This document shows positions 1-6,736 of a stretch of 16,687 nt of DNA, one piece after another. The DNA comes from Cyanobacteria bacterium OH_CFB_184 (GTDB lineage: Bacteria; Cyanobacteriota; Vampirovibrionia; Gastranaerophilales; Gastranaerophilaceae): assembly GCA_023414155.1 (NCBI GenBank), contig JAEZOG010000177.1, forward strand, positions 1 to 16,687, given 5' to 3'. The notes under the pieces are model-generated. The model saw nothing but the letters and a program-made list of their open reading frames with translations, was not told where the DNA came from and ran no database searches. Made by a program: the position numbers and the translations under genes. Within the stretch, counting starts at the first letter, position 1; each line of letters starts with the position of its first letter.

Positions 1-420
1 AAACTCAAAGATGGAAGAAGCATCGAAGGAAAACAAACGTTTGAAGAATTAACTACACTTCAAAAATTATTCCAAGGTATCGGCAAGTTCTTCTCTGGTC
101 TTGCAAGCTATGTTTCAAAAAAACTTCAACTTGATCCTCAGACTGTTGAATTTTACAGCAATTTAGGCAAGTACTCTAAAGAAACAGCCTTAACAGAAAA
201 CAAAAAAACAGATATTTCTATTGAATCGGCAACTCAAACTCTAGCTTATAGTGAGGAACTGATTTCATCGACAGAAAATTCTTCTTTCTTAAACAAAAAA
301 GACGAAAAAGCAGAAGAAAAGAAAGAAGACAAACCGAAAGAAGCACCAAAAGCAGAACCACAACCAGTTGCCGAAGATCCGAATCTCAAAAAGAAAAAAC
401 TCGAAGAACCAACAATATAA
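1..420 (+). CDS. 3' end of an unrecognised gene with a Lys/Glu/Pro-rich tail
   Basis: An open frame enters from the left edge at base 1 and ends at a TAA at 418-420, giving 139 residues with no start visible. I do not recognise the family. The first half is mixed, with a short hydrophobic patch (LFQGIGKFFSGLASYVSKK, about residues 23-41) that could be an amphipathic helix. From about residue 98 the chain is low complexity: Lys, Glu, Pro and Ala dominate (KKDEKAEEKKEDKPKEAP). This is typical of a disordered C-terminal tail. A strong terminator follows directly, which supports this frame as the real one. The antisense ORF at 246-434 is its Ser/Phe-rich shadow. The function is unknown. Confidence 0.7.
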   Translation, partial: KLKDGRSIEGKQTFEELTTLQKLFQGIGKFFSGLASYVSKKLQLDPQTVEFYSNLGKYSKETALTENKKTDISIESATQTLAYSEELISSTENSSFLNKKDEKAEEKKEDKPKEAPKAEPQPVAEDPNLKKKKLEEPTI

Positions 421-424
421 AAAG

Positions 425-451
425 AAAAAGCCACTTTATAAGTGGCTTTTT
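425..451. terminator. Bidirectional intrinsic terminator
   Basis: A hairpin sits between two convergent genes: AAAAAGCCACTT (425-436) pairs with AAGTGGCTTTTT (440-451) around a 3-base loop. The right arm ends in a T run for the plus strand. The A run on the left (421-429, AAAGAAAAA) gives a U tract on the minus strand. It therefore should stop the left-edge gene and the MBL hydrolase alike. Confidence 0.85.
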
Positions 452-452
452 A

Positions 453-1079
453 CTATTTTAAAAATGAATTATGATTTCGTTCATATGCAATTGTCGTTTT
501 TGGACCGTGCCCTGGATAAACAGTTACATTATCATCTAAAATTAATAATTTTTGTTTTATCGAATCAATCAATTCAGAATGAGAACCGCCTTCTAAATCT
601 GTTCTTCCGACAGAACCATAGAATAAAGTGTCACCTGAAAATAAGTCATTTCCGATAAGATAACAAACCCCGCCTTTTGAGTGTCCTGGAGTATAAATAA
701 CTTTTATTGGAGTTTTTCCTATCGTAAGTTCTGAGTTTTCATCTATATAAGCGTCAATTTTGATTGGAGGATGAGAATCTGCAATACCCCATCTTTGAAG
801 GCTTAACTCAATATTATCTGCATGCCACTTGTCACCTTCGTGCATATATACAGGAACAGGGTTATTGCTCAATTGAACCTGCAAATCGCCCATTATATGA
901 TCAAAATGACCGTGAGTATTCAATATAAACTTTAACTTAGCGCCATATTGATCGATTTCGTTTTTAAGCCTGTCAAAATCCCCACCTAAGTCAATAATGA
1001 CAGCTTCTTTAGATTCTTCATCTATCAAAAGATAAGTGTTAACCTGAAGAACTCCTGTTGGAAATGTTTTTATTATCAT
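453..1079 (-). CDS. MBL-fold metallo-hydrolase (glyoxalase II-like)
   Basis: The 208-residue protein is a compact metallo-beta-lactamase-fold hydrolase of the hydroxyacylglutathione hydrolase-like (YcbL/GloB) group. The metal site is complete: THGHFDH gives H56, H58, D60 and H61, YTPGHS gives H133, FSGDTLF gives D150, and YPGHG gives H191. This pattern binds two metals. The usual C-terminal alpha-helical domain of true glyoxalase II is absent, so the substrate is uncertain; short members hydrolyse thioesters or related small molecules in the cytoplasm. The ATG at 1077-1079 is preceded by AGAGG at a good distance. The gene stands alone, divergent from rnhC and convergent with the left-edge gene. 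Confidence 0.88.
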   Translation of the reverse strand: MIIKTFPTGVLQVNTYLLIDEESKEAVIIDLGGDFDRLKNEIDQYGAKLKFILNTHGHFDHIMGDLQVQLSNNPVPVYMHEGDKWHADNIELSLQRWGIADSHPPIKIDAYIDENSELTIGKTPIKVIYTPGHSKGGVCYLIGNDLFSGDTLFYGSVGRTDLEGGSHSELIDSIKQKLLILDDNVTVYPGHGPKTTIAYERNHNSFLK

Positions 1080-1151
1080 TTTAAACCTCTAAAATCATAC
1101 ATATTTATAAAAATATCTTTACTCAAAAGATAAAGATACTGTTCAGTTTAG

Positions 1152-1157
1152 TATAAT
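1152..1157 (+). promoter_or_regulatory. Candidate -10 box for rnhC
   Basis: A perfect TATAAT lies 35 bases before the first possible rnhC start. No convincing -35 box is found 16-18 bases upstream (GATAAA at 1129-1134), so the assignment rests on the -10 and its position alone. Confidence 0.35.
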
Positions 1158-1186
1158 TTATTTATTTTGTCTAACCTCTGCAGCTT

Positions 1187-2146
1187 ATGCAGTTGGATAT
1201 TAAAGAGAAATTTACAAATTTACATCCCACGCAGCTATGGTATGCTTATATAATGAACACTTATTCTAATAAAATTACGCCTTTACAGGCCAACCTGATA
1301 AAAAACCACCTTGAAAAAATGGGTGCAGATTTTGATACGGTTCAATACTCTGTGTGGAGAGGCAAAACCAAAGATTTTCAAGCTATTTATTACACAAGCG
1401 GGAAATTTCTTATTCAAGGAAAAGATGTATCATCAATCGTTGAAGAAATAGAAACGCTAATTGGTATAAAAACAGTACAAAAAAATGGTTCAAAAACAGA
1501 TGAAGACTCCCCTAAATTCGACGTATACATCGGAACAGACGAATCTGGCAAAGGGGACTTTTTTGGTCCATTAGTCGTTGCAGGAGTTCAAGTTACGCCA
1601 GACAATAAACAAAAATTTATTGATTTGGGGATAAAAGACAGTAAAAAACTAGATGATGCGAAAATAAAAAAACTTGCAGCAGCTATCAGAAACAACTCAA
1701 TCCATTCAGTAGTAGTTATGACGCCTGCAAAATACAACGAACTATATGACAACTTCAAAAACCTGAATAAGCTTCTTGCCTGGGGTCATGCAAGAGCAAT
1801 AGAAAATATTTTAGAAAAGAATCCTTGTCAGTATGCTCTTTCAGATAAGTTCGGCGATGAAAGCTTGATAAAAAATGCACTGATGAAAAACGGAAGAAGT
1901 ATTACTTTAGATCAAAGAGTAAGAGCCGAAAGCGATATAGCAGTAGCCGCCGCCTCAATCATTGCAAGGGCCGAATACGTCAAAAGAATGGAAGAATTAG
2001 AAAAGAAATTCAACATAACCTTACCCAAAGGTGCATCTAACAGAGTAGTTGAACAAGGTAAATCTTTTGTTCAAAAATATTCAAAAGATGAATTAAAAGA
2101 AGTAGCAAAATTACATTTTAAAACAACACTCGAAGTCACAAAGTAA
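1187..2146 (+). CDS. rnhC: Ribonuclease HIII
   Basis: RNase HIII cleaves the RNA strand of RNA:DNA hybrids, such as R-loops and replication primers. An N-terminal TBP-like substrate-binding domain (about residues 25-95) precedes the RNase H fold. The catalytic DEDD set is visible: GTDESGKGD supplies D118 and E119, SDKFGD supplies D220 and AESDIA supplies D250. The SGKGD glycines are the family signature. The start is uncertain. The first ATG (1187) has no clear ribosome site and adds about 22 residues that the family usually lacks. The ATG at 1253, beginning MNTYSNKITPLQ, matches the usual N-terminus and gives 297 residues, but its ribosome site is also weak. The gene is followed at once by the gcv promoter. 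Confidence 0.92.
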   Translation: MQLDIKEKFTNLHPTQLWYAYIMNTYSNKITPLQANLIKNHLEKMGADFDTVQYSVWRGKTKDFQAIYYTSGKFLIQGKDVSSIVEEIETLIGIKTVQKNGSKTDEDSPKFDVYIGTDESGKGDFFGPLVVAGVQVTPDNKQKFIDLGIKDSKKLDDAKIKKLAAAIRNNSIHSVVVMTPAKYNELYDNFKNLNKLLAWGHARAIENILEKNPCQYALSDKFGDESLIKNALMKNGRSITLDQRVRAESDIAVAAASIIARAEYVKRMEELEKKFNITLPKGASNRVVEQGKSFVQKYSKDELKEVAKLHFKTTLEVTK

Positions 2147-2154
2147 ATTTACTT
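2141..2154. repeat. 14-base perfect palindrome at the gcv promoter
   Basis: AAGTAAATTTACTT is a perfect inverted repeat. It covers the rnhC stop codon and its last two bases are the first two of the -35 box at 2153-2158. It could be an operator for a repressor of the glycine-cleavage genes, or a chance product of AT-rich sequence. Confidence 0.35.
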
Positions 2155-2181
2155 GACATCACTATGTAATTAAGCTACAAA
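2153..2181 (+). promoter_or_regulatory. Sigma-70-type promoter of the gcvTHPA operon
   Basis: A consensus -35 TTGACA (2153-2158) is separated by exactly 17 bases from TACAAA (2176-2181), which matches four of six -10 positions. Transcription would start near 2188, leaving a leader of under 20 bases. That is too short for a glycine riboswitch, so none controls this operon from here. Confidence 0.6.
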
Positions 2182-2204
2182 ACAATAATAGAAAAGAGAA
2201 ACCA

Positions 2205-3311
2205 ATGGATAAAAAAACTTTTTTGCACGAAGAACAACTCAAGCTCGGAGCCAAAATGGTAGCTTTTGCGGGTTGGGAAATGCCTGTTCAATATTCAAGC
2301 ATAATAGAAGAACATAACACTGTTAGAGAAAAAGTCGGTATCTTTGATGTTTCGCATATGGGTGAGATTTTTATCTCTGGCCCTGATTCTTTAGCATATT
2401 TACAAAAAATTGTTCCTCAAGACGTAGCAAAATTAGTTGATAATAAAGCTATTTATTGCCAACTAACAAATAAATCAGGCGGAATAATAGATGATTTAAT
2501 CATATATAAATTAGGCGATAACAAATATCTTTTGATTGTAAATGCTTCAAGAATCGATGAAGATTTAAACTGGATGGTCAGAAACAAACTTGGCTTTGAA
2601 GTCACAATCGAAAACCAGTCTCATAACTACTCACTGCTTGCAGTACAAGGACCAAAAGCTACAGACCTTGTTGAAAAAATAGGCTTGCCAAAAATTAAAC
2701 AGCCAGAATTCTTTAATATTAAAACAGCAGAACTATTCAACATAAATGTATACATCTCTAGAACGGGATACACCGGTGAAGATGGATTTGAAATCCTTGT
2801 TAGAAATGAATATTCTACACTTTTATGGAATTATATTCTCGATGCAGGTCAAGAATTTGGCATCAAGCCTATAGGACTTGGCGCAAGAGATACACTAAGA
2901 CTAGAAGCAGCGCTTCATCTATACGGAAACGATATGGACGAAGAAACAACTCCTATTGAAGCTGTTTTAGGTTGGTCTGTTTCAAAAACAAAAAAAGAAG
3001 ATTATAACGGAAAAGATACTATATTTAAGCAATTACAAGATGGTGTAAGCAAAAAATTAATCGGATTTAAGATGATTGATAGAGCAATACCTAGACATGA
3101 TTACGAAATATACTATAATAATGAGAAAGTAGGTAAGGTCACAAGCGGAGGATTTTCACCCTCTCTCAATGAAAACATTGGCCTAGGCTATATTTCTACA
3201 TCCTATGATATAAAAGTTGATTCTACAATAGAAATCATGGTAAGAAATAAATTATACAAAGCAAAAGTCGTAAAAAGACCTTTTGTCGATAAAAAAAATA
3301 AAGTTGGATAA
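2205..3311 (+). CDS. gcvT: Glycine cleavage system T protein (aminomethyltransferase)
   Basis: GcvT takes the aminomethyl group from lipoylated H protein and passes its methylene to tetrahydrofolate, releasing ammonia. The 368-residue length is normal. Family motifs appear in order: FAGWEMPVQYSS (about 21-32), FDVSHMGE (47-54), GGIIDDLIIYKL (92-103, containing the conserved folate-binding/catalytic Asp), RTGYTGEDGFE (about 188-198) and GLGARDTLRLEAALHLYG (about 226-243). The C-terminal barrel with PSLNENIGLGY is present. The ATG has an AAGAGA ribosome site. It is the first gene of a three-gene operon, 24 bases before gcvH. Confidence 0.97.
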   Translation: MDKKTFLHEEQLKLGAKMVAFAGWEMPVQYSSIIEEHNTVREKVGIFDVSHMGEIFISGPDSLAYLQKIVPQDVAKLVDNKAIYCQLTNKSGGIIDDLIIYKLGDNKYLLIVNASRIDEDLNWMVRNKLGFEVTIENQSHNYSLLAVQGPKATDLVEKIGLPKIKQPEFFNIKTAELFNINVYISRTGYTGEDGFEILVRNEYSTLLWNYILDAGQEFGIKPIGLGARDTLRLEAALHLYGNDMDEETTPIEAVLGWSVSKTKKEDYNGKDTIFKQLQDGVSKKLIGFKMIDRAIPRHDYEIYYNNEKVGKVTSGGFSPSLNENIGLGYISTSYDIKVDSTIEIMVRNKLYKAKVVKRPFVDKKNKVG

Positions 3312-3335
3312 TTATATTTAATAAAGGAGAACAAA

Positions 3336-3716
3336 ATGAACATACCAGACGGTATTTTATGCAGTAGAAGCCACGAATATGTATATGAAAAAGATGGGAT
3401 TTATACAATCGGCCTAACAGATTTTGCTGTAGAACAACTTGGAGATATCGTATTTATTGAACTTCCTGATGCAGATACAGTTTTCACAAAAGGCGAAGTT
3501 TTCGGTACTGTTGAATCAGTAAAAGCAGCTTCTGAAATTTATATGCCTGTCGGCGGAAAAATCGTTGAAATTAACAATGAATTGCTTGATAGTCCTGAAC
3601 TATTAAATGAAAGCCCATACGAAAAAGGATGGCTTATAAAAATCGAAACAGACCATTTCAACGAAGATGCTGTTGACTTGATGGAATATGAAGATTATAA
3701 AGAAGAAATTGCGTAA
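3336..3716 (+). CDS. gcvH: Glycine cleavage system H protein (lipoyl carrier)
   Basis: GcvH is the swinging-arm carrier that shuttles the aminomethyl intermediate between the P, T and L proteins. At 126 residues it has normal length. The lipoyl-attachment site is GTVESVKAASE with K63 as the modified lysine, followed by the usual MPVGGKIVEIN turn. The N-terminal HEYV and the VFIELPD strand also match. A strong AAGGAG (3324-3329) sits at ideal distance from the ATG. Its stop TAA shares its last A with the start of gcvPA (TAATG), so the two are translationally coupled. Confidence 0.97.
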   Translation: MNIPDGILCSRSHEYVYEKDGIYTIGLTDFAVEQLGDIVFIELPDADTVFTKGEVFGTVESVKAASEIYMPVGGKIVEINNELLDSPELLNESPYEKGWLIKIETDHFNEDAVDLMEYEDYKEEIA

Positions 3717-5017
3717 TGATAAAAAACTACTGTGCTAATCCTGATAATATAGTTAAACAGATGCTTGAAGAAATTAATATGTCGAGCACTGACGAATTGT
3801 TTGATATGATTCCTCAAAATGTCAGGATTGACGGTCTTGACCTTCCAGAACCAAAAAGCGAAATGGAAGTCCAAGCACTGGTTAAATCAATTGCAAAACA
3901 AAATAAAACTGACTACGCTTGTTTTACCGGAGGCGGCGCATACAAAAGATTCATTCCTGCTTGTATATCTCAAATAGCCGGCAGATTTGAATTCAATACA
4001 GCCTACACTCCTTATCAACCTGAAATATCTCAAGGTACACTTCAAGTAATCTATGAATTTCAGTCTATGATTTGTGATTTGACAGGCATGGATGTATCAA
4101 ACGCATCAGTATATGACGCTGGAAATGCCTGCGCAGAAGCAATCCTTATGGCGGCAAGAATTTCTGGCAGAAACAAAATCCTTGTCAGTGATTGTATAAA
4201 CCCAGAGTACATAGAGGTTGTCAAAACGTACGCAAATGCAGCTGATATAGATGTAAAGTTTGCAAAAAGCACTAACTATGCAACTGATATAAAGTTCGTT
4301 CAGGAAAAAATTTCCACAGGGGAATACGCCGGTGTCCTGCTTCAAATACCAAATTTTTATGGAACGATTGAAGATCTTGAAGAGATTAAATCCCTTCAAA
4401 AGGATCCAAAAACGATGCTTATTGTCTGTGCTGATTTAGTTAGTCTTGCAGCACTTAAAAAACCGTCTTATTATGGTGCTGATATAGTTGTAGGAGACAT
4501 TCAGTCTTTAGGCACTCCTGTTAACTTCGGTGGACCATTCGCCGGCTTTATCGCAACTATAGATAAACATAAAAGGCAACTTCCAGGAAGAATAGTAGGC
4601 AGAACCCTTGATGCAGATGGTAATCAAGCTTTCACGCTGACTCTTCAAGCAAGGGAGCAACATATAAGAAGAGAAAAAGCTACAAGTAACATTTGCTCAA
4701 ATCAGGCTCTTGTTGTTTTAAATGCAACTGTATATCTAACTGTGATGGGCCAAAACGGCTTAAAACAAGTTGCGTACCTAAGCTCTAAAAATGCTCACCA
4801 TTTAGCTTCGGAACTGAAGCAAAAAGGGTACAAGATTTTAAATAACGAATTTTTTAATGAATTTGTTATAGAAACCAAAAATTCAGACAAGTTTATCAAC
4901 TCAATGAAAGAAAAAAATATTCTTGCAGGAATCAAGCTTGATGAAACAAAGATTTTGGTCTGCACAACTGAGCTTAATACGGAAGAAGAACTAAATAATT
5001 ACAAAAACAATGCCTAA
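3716..5017 (+). CDS. gcvPA: Glycine dehydrogenase (decarboxylating) subunit 1
   Basis: This is the N-terminal half of the split P protein, the PLP-dependent glycine decarboxylase. The 433 residues carry the expected motifs: FTGGGAYKRFIP, AYTPYQPEISQGTLQ, YDAGNACAEA, GGPFAGF, LPGRIVGRT and ALTLTLQAREQHIRREKATS-like sequence (here FTLTLQAREQHIRREKATSN). In split systems the PLP lysine is on the other subunit, GcvPB, which should normally follow. Here it does not: a terminator hairpin overlaps the stop codon and the next gene is a glycosyltransferase. The start overlaps the gcvH stop by one base. The P protein can only work if gcvPB lies elsewhere. Confidence 0.95.
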   Translation: MIKNYCANPDNIVKQMLEEINMSSTDELFDMIPQNVRIDGLDLPEPKSEMEVQALVKSIAKQNKTDYACFTGGGAYKRFIPACISQIAGRFEFNTAYTPYQPEISQGTLQVIYEFQSMICDLTGMDVSNASVYDAGNACAEAILMAARISGRNKILVSDCINPEYIEVVKTYANAADIDVKFAKSTNYATDIKFVQEKISTGEYAGVLLQIPNFYGTIEDLEEIKSLQKDPKTMLIVCADLVSLAALKKPSYYGADIVVGDIQSLGTPVNFGGPFAGFIATIDKHKRQLPGRIVGRTLDADGNQAFTLTLQAREQHIRREKATSNICSNQALVVLNATVYLTVMGQNGLKQVAYLSSKNAHHLASELKQKGYKILNNEFFNEFVIETKNSDKFINSMKEKNILAGIKLDETKILVCTTELNTEEELNNYKNNA

Positions 5018-5034
5018 AACGCATTGTTTTCTGT
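5004..5034 (+). terminator. Terminator hairpin overlapping the gcvPA stop
   Basis: AAAACAATGC (5004-5013) pairs perfectly with GCATTGTTTT (5021-5030) around a 7-base loop, and TTTTCTGTT follows. The TAA stop of gcvPA (5015-5017) lies in the loop, so a terminating ribosome would cover the hairpin. It marks the end of the gcv operon. Confidence 0.65.
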
Positions 5035-5052
5035 TAAATAAAGGGGCATAAA

Positions 5053-6735
5053 ATGGAATTTATAAAAAAACATATCGAATGTTTATCGCTGTTAACCTTA
5101 CTTGTCGTTTGCTATTTCTTATTTTTCTTCAAAATGGGAAACTATCCTTTAATAGATGTTGATGAAACCAGATATGTAGCAATCGCAAGAGATATGCTAA
5201 AAGTCGGCGATTGGATGACTTTAAAGTTAAATAATGAATTCTTTTTTGAAAAACCGCCTCTATATTTTTGGCTAGTAAACCTTTCTTTTGTTATATTTGG
5301 TCAAATCAGCGAAGCTGTTGCACGATTACCTATTGCATTAACAGCGACATTTGGAACGTTTTGTGTTTATTTTGCAGGGAAAAAAGCTATTTCTCGCAGA
5401 TACGGTATGATTTCAGCACTTATTATGGCTTCAGGATTTCAATTTTTAGTTCTTTCTAGAGTCACAATATTAGATATGCTTCTTTCAATAATGATAATAA
5501 TTTCTGTATTATCAGGTTTTATGACATTTTTTGTTGAAGATAAAAATAAAAAATATTTCTGGTGGGCATTCTACATATTTTCAGGACTTGCAGTTCTTTC
5601 TAAAGGGATTCCCGGTTTTATAATACCTTTTGGGACTATGTTTTTCGCTTACCTTTTTGCAGGAAAAATTAAAGAAATATTCAGCCCTATATACTTCCTA
5701 CCTGGTTTTATAGTGTTCTTTTTGATAACTCTACCTTGGCATCTTCATATGATGGAAATCCATGGTGACTTATTTTACAAAGAATACGTACTAAAGCACC
5801 ATTTAGCCAGATTTATTGATTCAAAAGACTTAGGAAGAAAAGAACCTTGGTTCTTCTTTATCCCTGTATTTATAGTCGGGTTTTTACCTTGGACAATCAG
5901 CTTTATCGCAATGTTAACAGATAAAACAAAAGGATTTTTTGTTGAAGTCAAAGACTACTTTAAAAATACCAAGTTTACTGATATTCAACATAAGTGGAAT
6001 GACTTAACAAATCAAAGAAAATTCCTCGCGCTAAATACGATTTTCTTTTTGTTTACATTTTTATTTTTCAGTGCAGCCAGCACAAAACTACCAACATATA
6101 TTCTTCCTGCAATGGCTCCTGCAGCCTTCTTGCTAGGTTATTACTGGTATGAATATATTTATGAAGCTAAACACAATAACAAAATACTAATCTCTACAAT
6201 TATATTAAATTCGATATTTATAATTGCGGCTATCGCTGCGATTTTTGTACCACTATTTATAAAAGATGCTGAGCTCCTAGCTAATATAAATACGTTTAGA
6301 AGTTCTGCAATCCTTGTTCTTGCAATAATACCTTTAGCAGGGATTTTTACAGCTATTTTAAAACAAAGGATGGCAACTTTTATCGTAAACGTGGCATTAA
6401 TGGTCGGTATTATGATAATCTGTGCATCTTCAATATTTAATTTTATGTGCACGTTTGGAGAAAATGATCTCATCAAATATGCTTTAAAAGCAAAAGAAGA
6501 AAAAGTTAAATTAGCAACATACGACTTTGGAAAAAGATACAGCACCATATATTATTATGATGGAATCGTTGATTTTCAAACAGAAAATAATCTTGAATGG
6601 CTAAAATCATACACTGAAAAAAATCCAAAAGCCTACGTCATAGTCAAAATAAAAAATATGGAAGAGTTAGATAAAAACTTCAAATACAATATTATTGATG
6701 CAGGACGCAAATATTGTCTTATTAGAAAAAAATAA
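5053..6735 (+). CDS. Membrane glycosyltransferase, ArnT/PMT family (GT-C fold)
   Basis: This 560-residue protein is an integral membrane glycosyltransferase of the ArnT-like family. Members move a sugar from a polyprenyl-phosphate donor to lipid A, protein or another envelope acceptor on the outer face of the inner membrane. The first membrane helix (about 9-27) is followed by the signature DVDETRYVAIARDM (35-48), whose acidic pair is catalytic in GT-C enzymes, and by FEKPPLYFWL (65-74). About a dozen hydrophobic segments follow. The last ~100 residues form a soluble periplasmic-type domain. AAGGGG (5041-5046) sets the start. It follows the gcv terminator and ends one base from the uvrA stop. 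Sugar and acceptor cannot be read from the sequence, so I give no gene symbol. Confidence 0.85.
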   Translation: MEFIKKHIECLSLLTLLVVCYFLFFFKMGNYPLIDVDETRYVAIARDMLKVGDWMTLKLNNEFFFEKPPLYFWLVNLSFVIFGQISEAVARLPIALTATFGTFCVYFAGKKAISRRYGMISALIMASGFQFLVLSRVTILDMLLSIMIIISVLSGFMTFFVEDKNKKYFWWAFYIFSGLAVLSKGIPGFIIPFGTMFFAYLFAGKIKEIFSPIYFLPGFIVFFLITLPWHLHMMEIHGDLFYKEYVLKHHLARFIDSKDLGRKEPWFFFIPVFIVGFLPWTISFIAMLTDKTKGFFVEVKDYFKNTKFTDIQHKWNDLTNQRKFLALNTIFFLFTFLFFSAASTKLPTYILPAMAPAAFLLGYYWYEYIYEAKHNNKILISTIILNSIFIIAAIAAIFVPLFIKDAELLANINTFRSSAILVLAIIPLAGIFTAILKQRMATFIVNVALMVGIMIICASSIFNFMCTFGENDLIKYALKAKEEKVKLATYDFGKRYSTIYYYDGIVDFQTENNLEWLKSYTEKNPKAYVIVKIKNMEELDKNFKYNIIDAGRKYCLIRKK

Positions 6736-6736
6736 C

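Noticed and set aside
246..434. A Ser/Phe-rich 62-residue minus-strand frame
   Set aside because: It is the exact antisense of the Lys/Glu-rich tail of the left-edge gene and crosses the terminator.
368..658. A 96-residue plus-strand frame
   Set aside because: It crosses the terminator hairpin and lies antisense to the MBL hydrolase, whose full metal site is intact.
2147..2204. A glycine riboswitch ahead of gcvT
   Set aside because: Only 58 bases separate rnhC from gcvT and the predicted leader is under 20 bases, too short for an aptamer.
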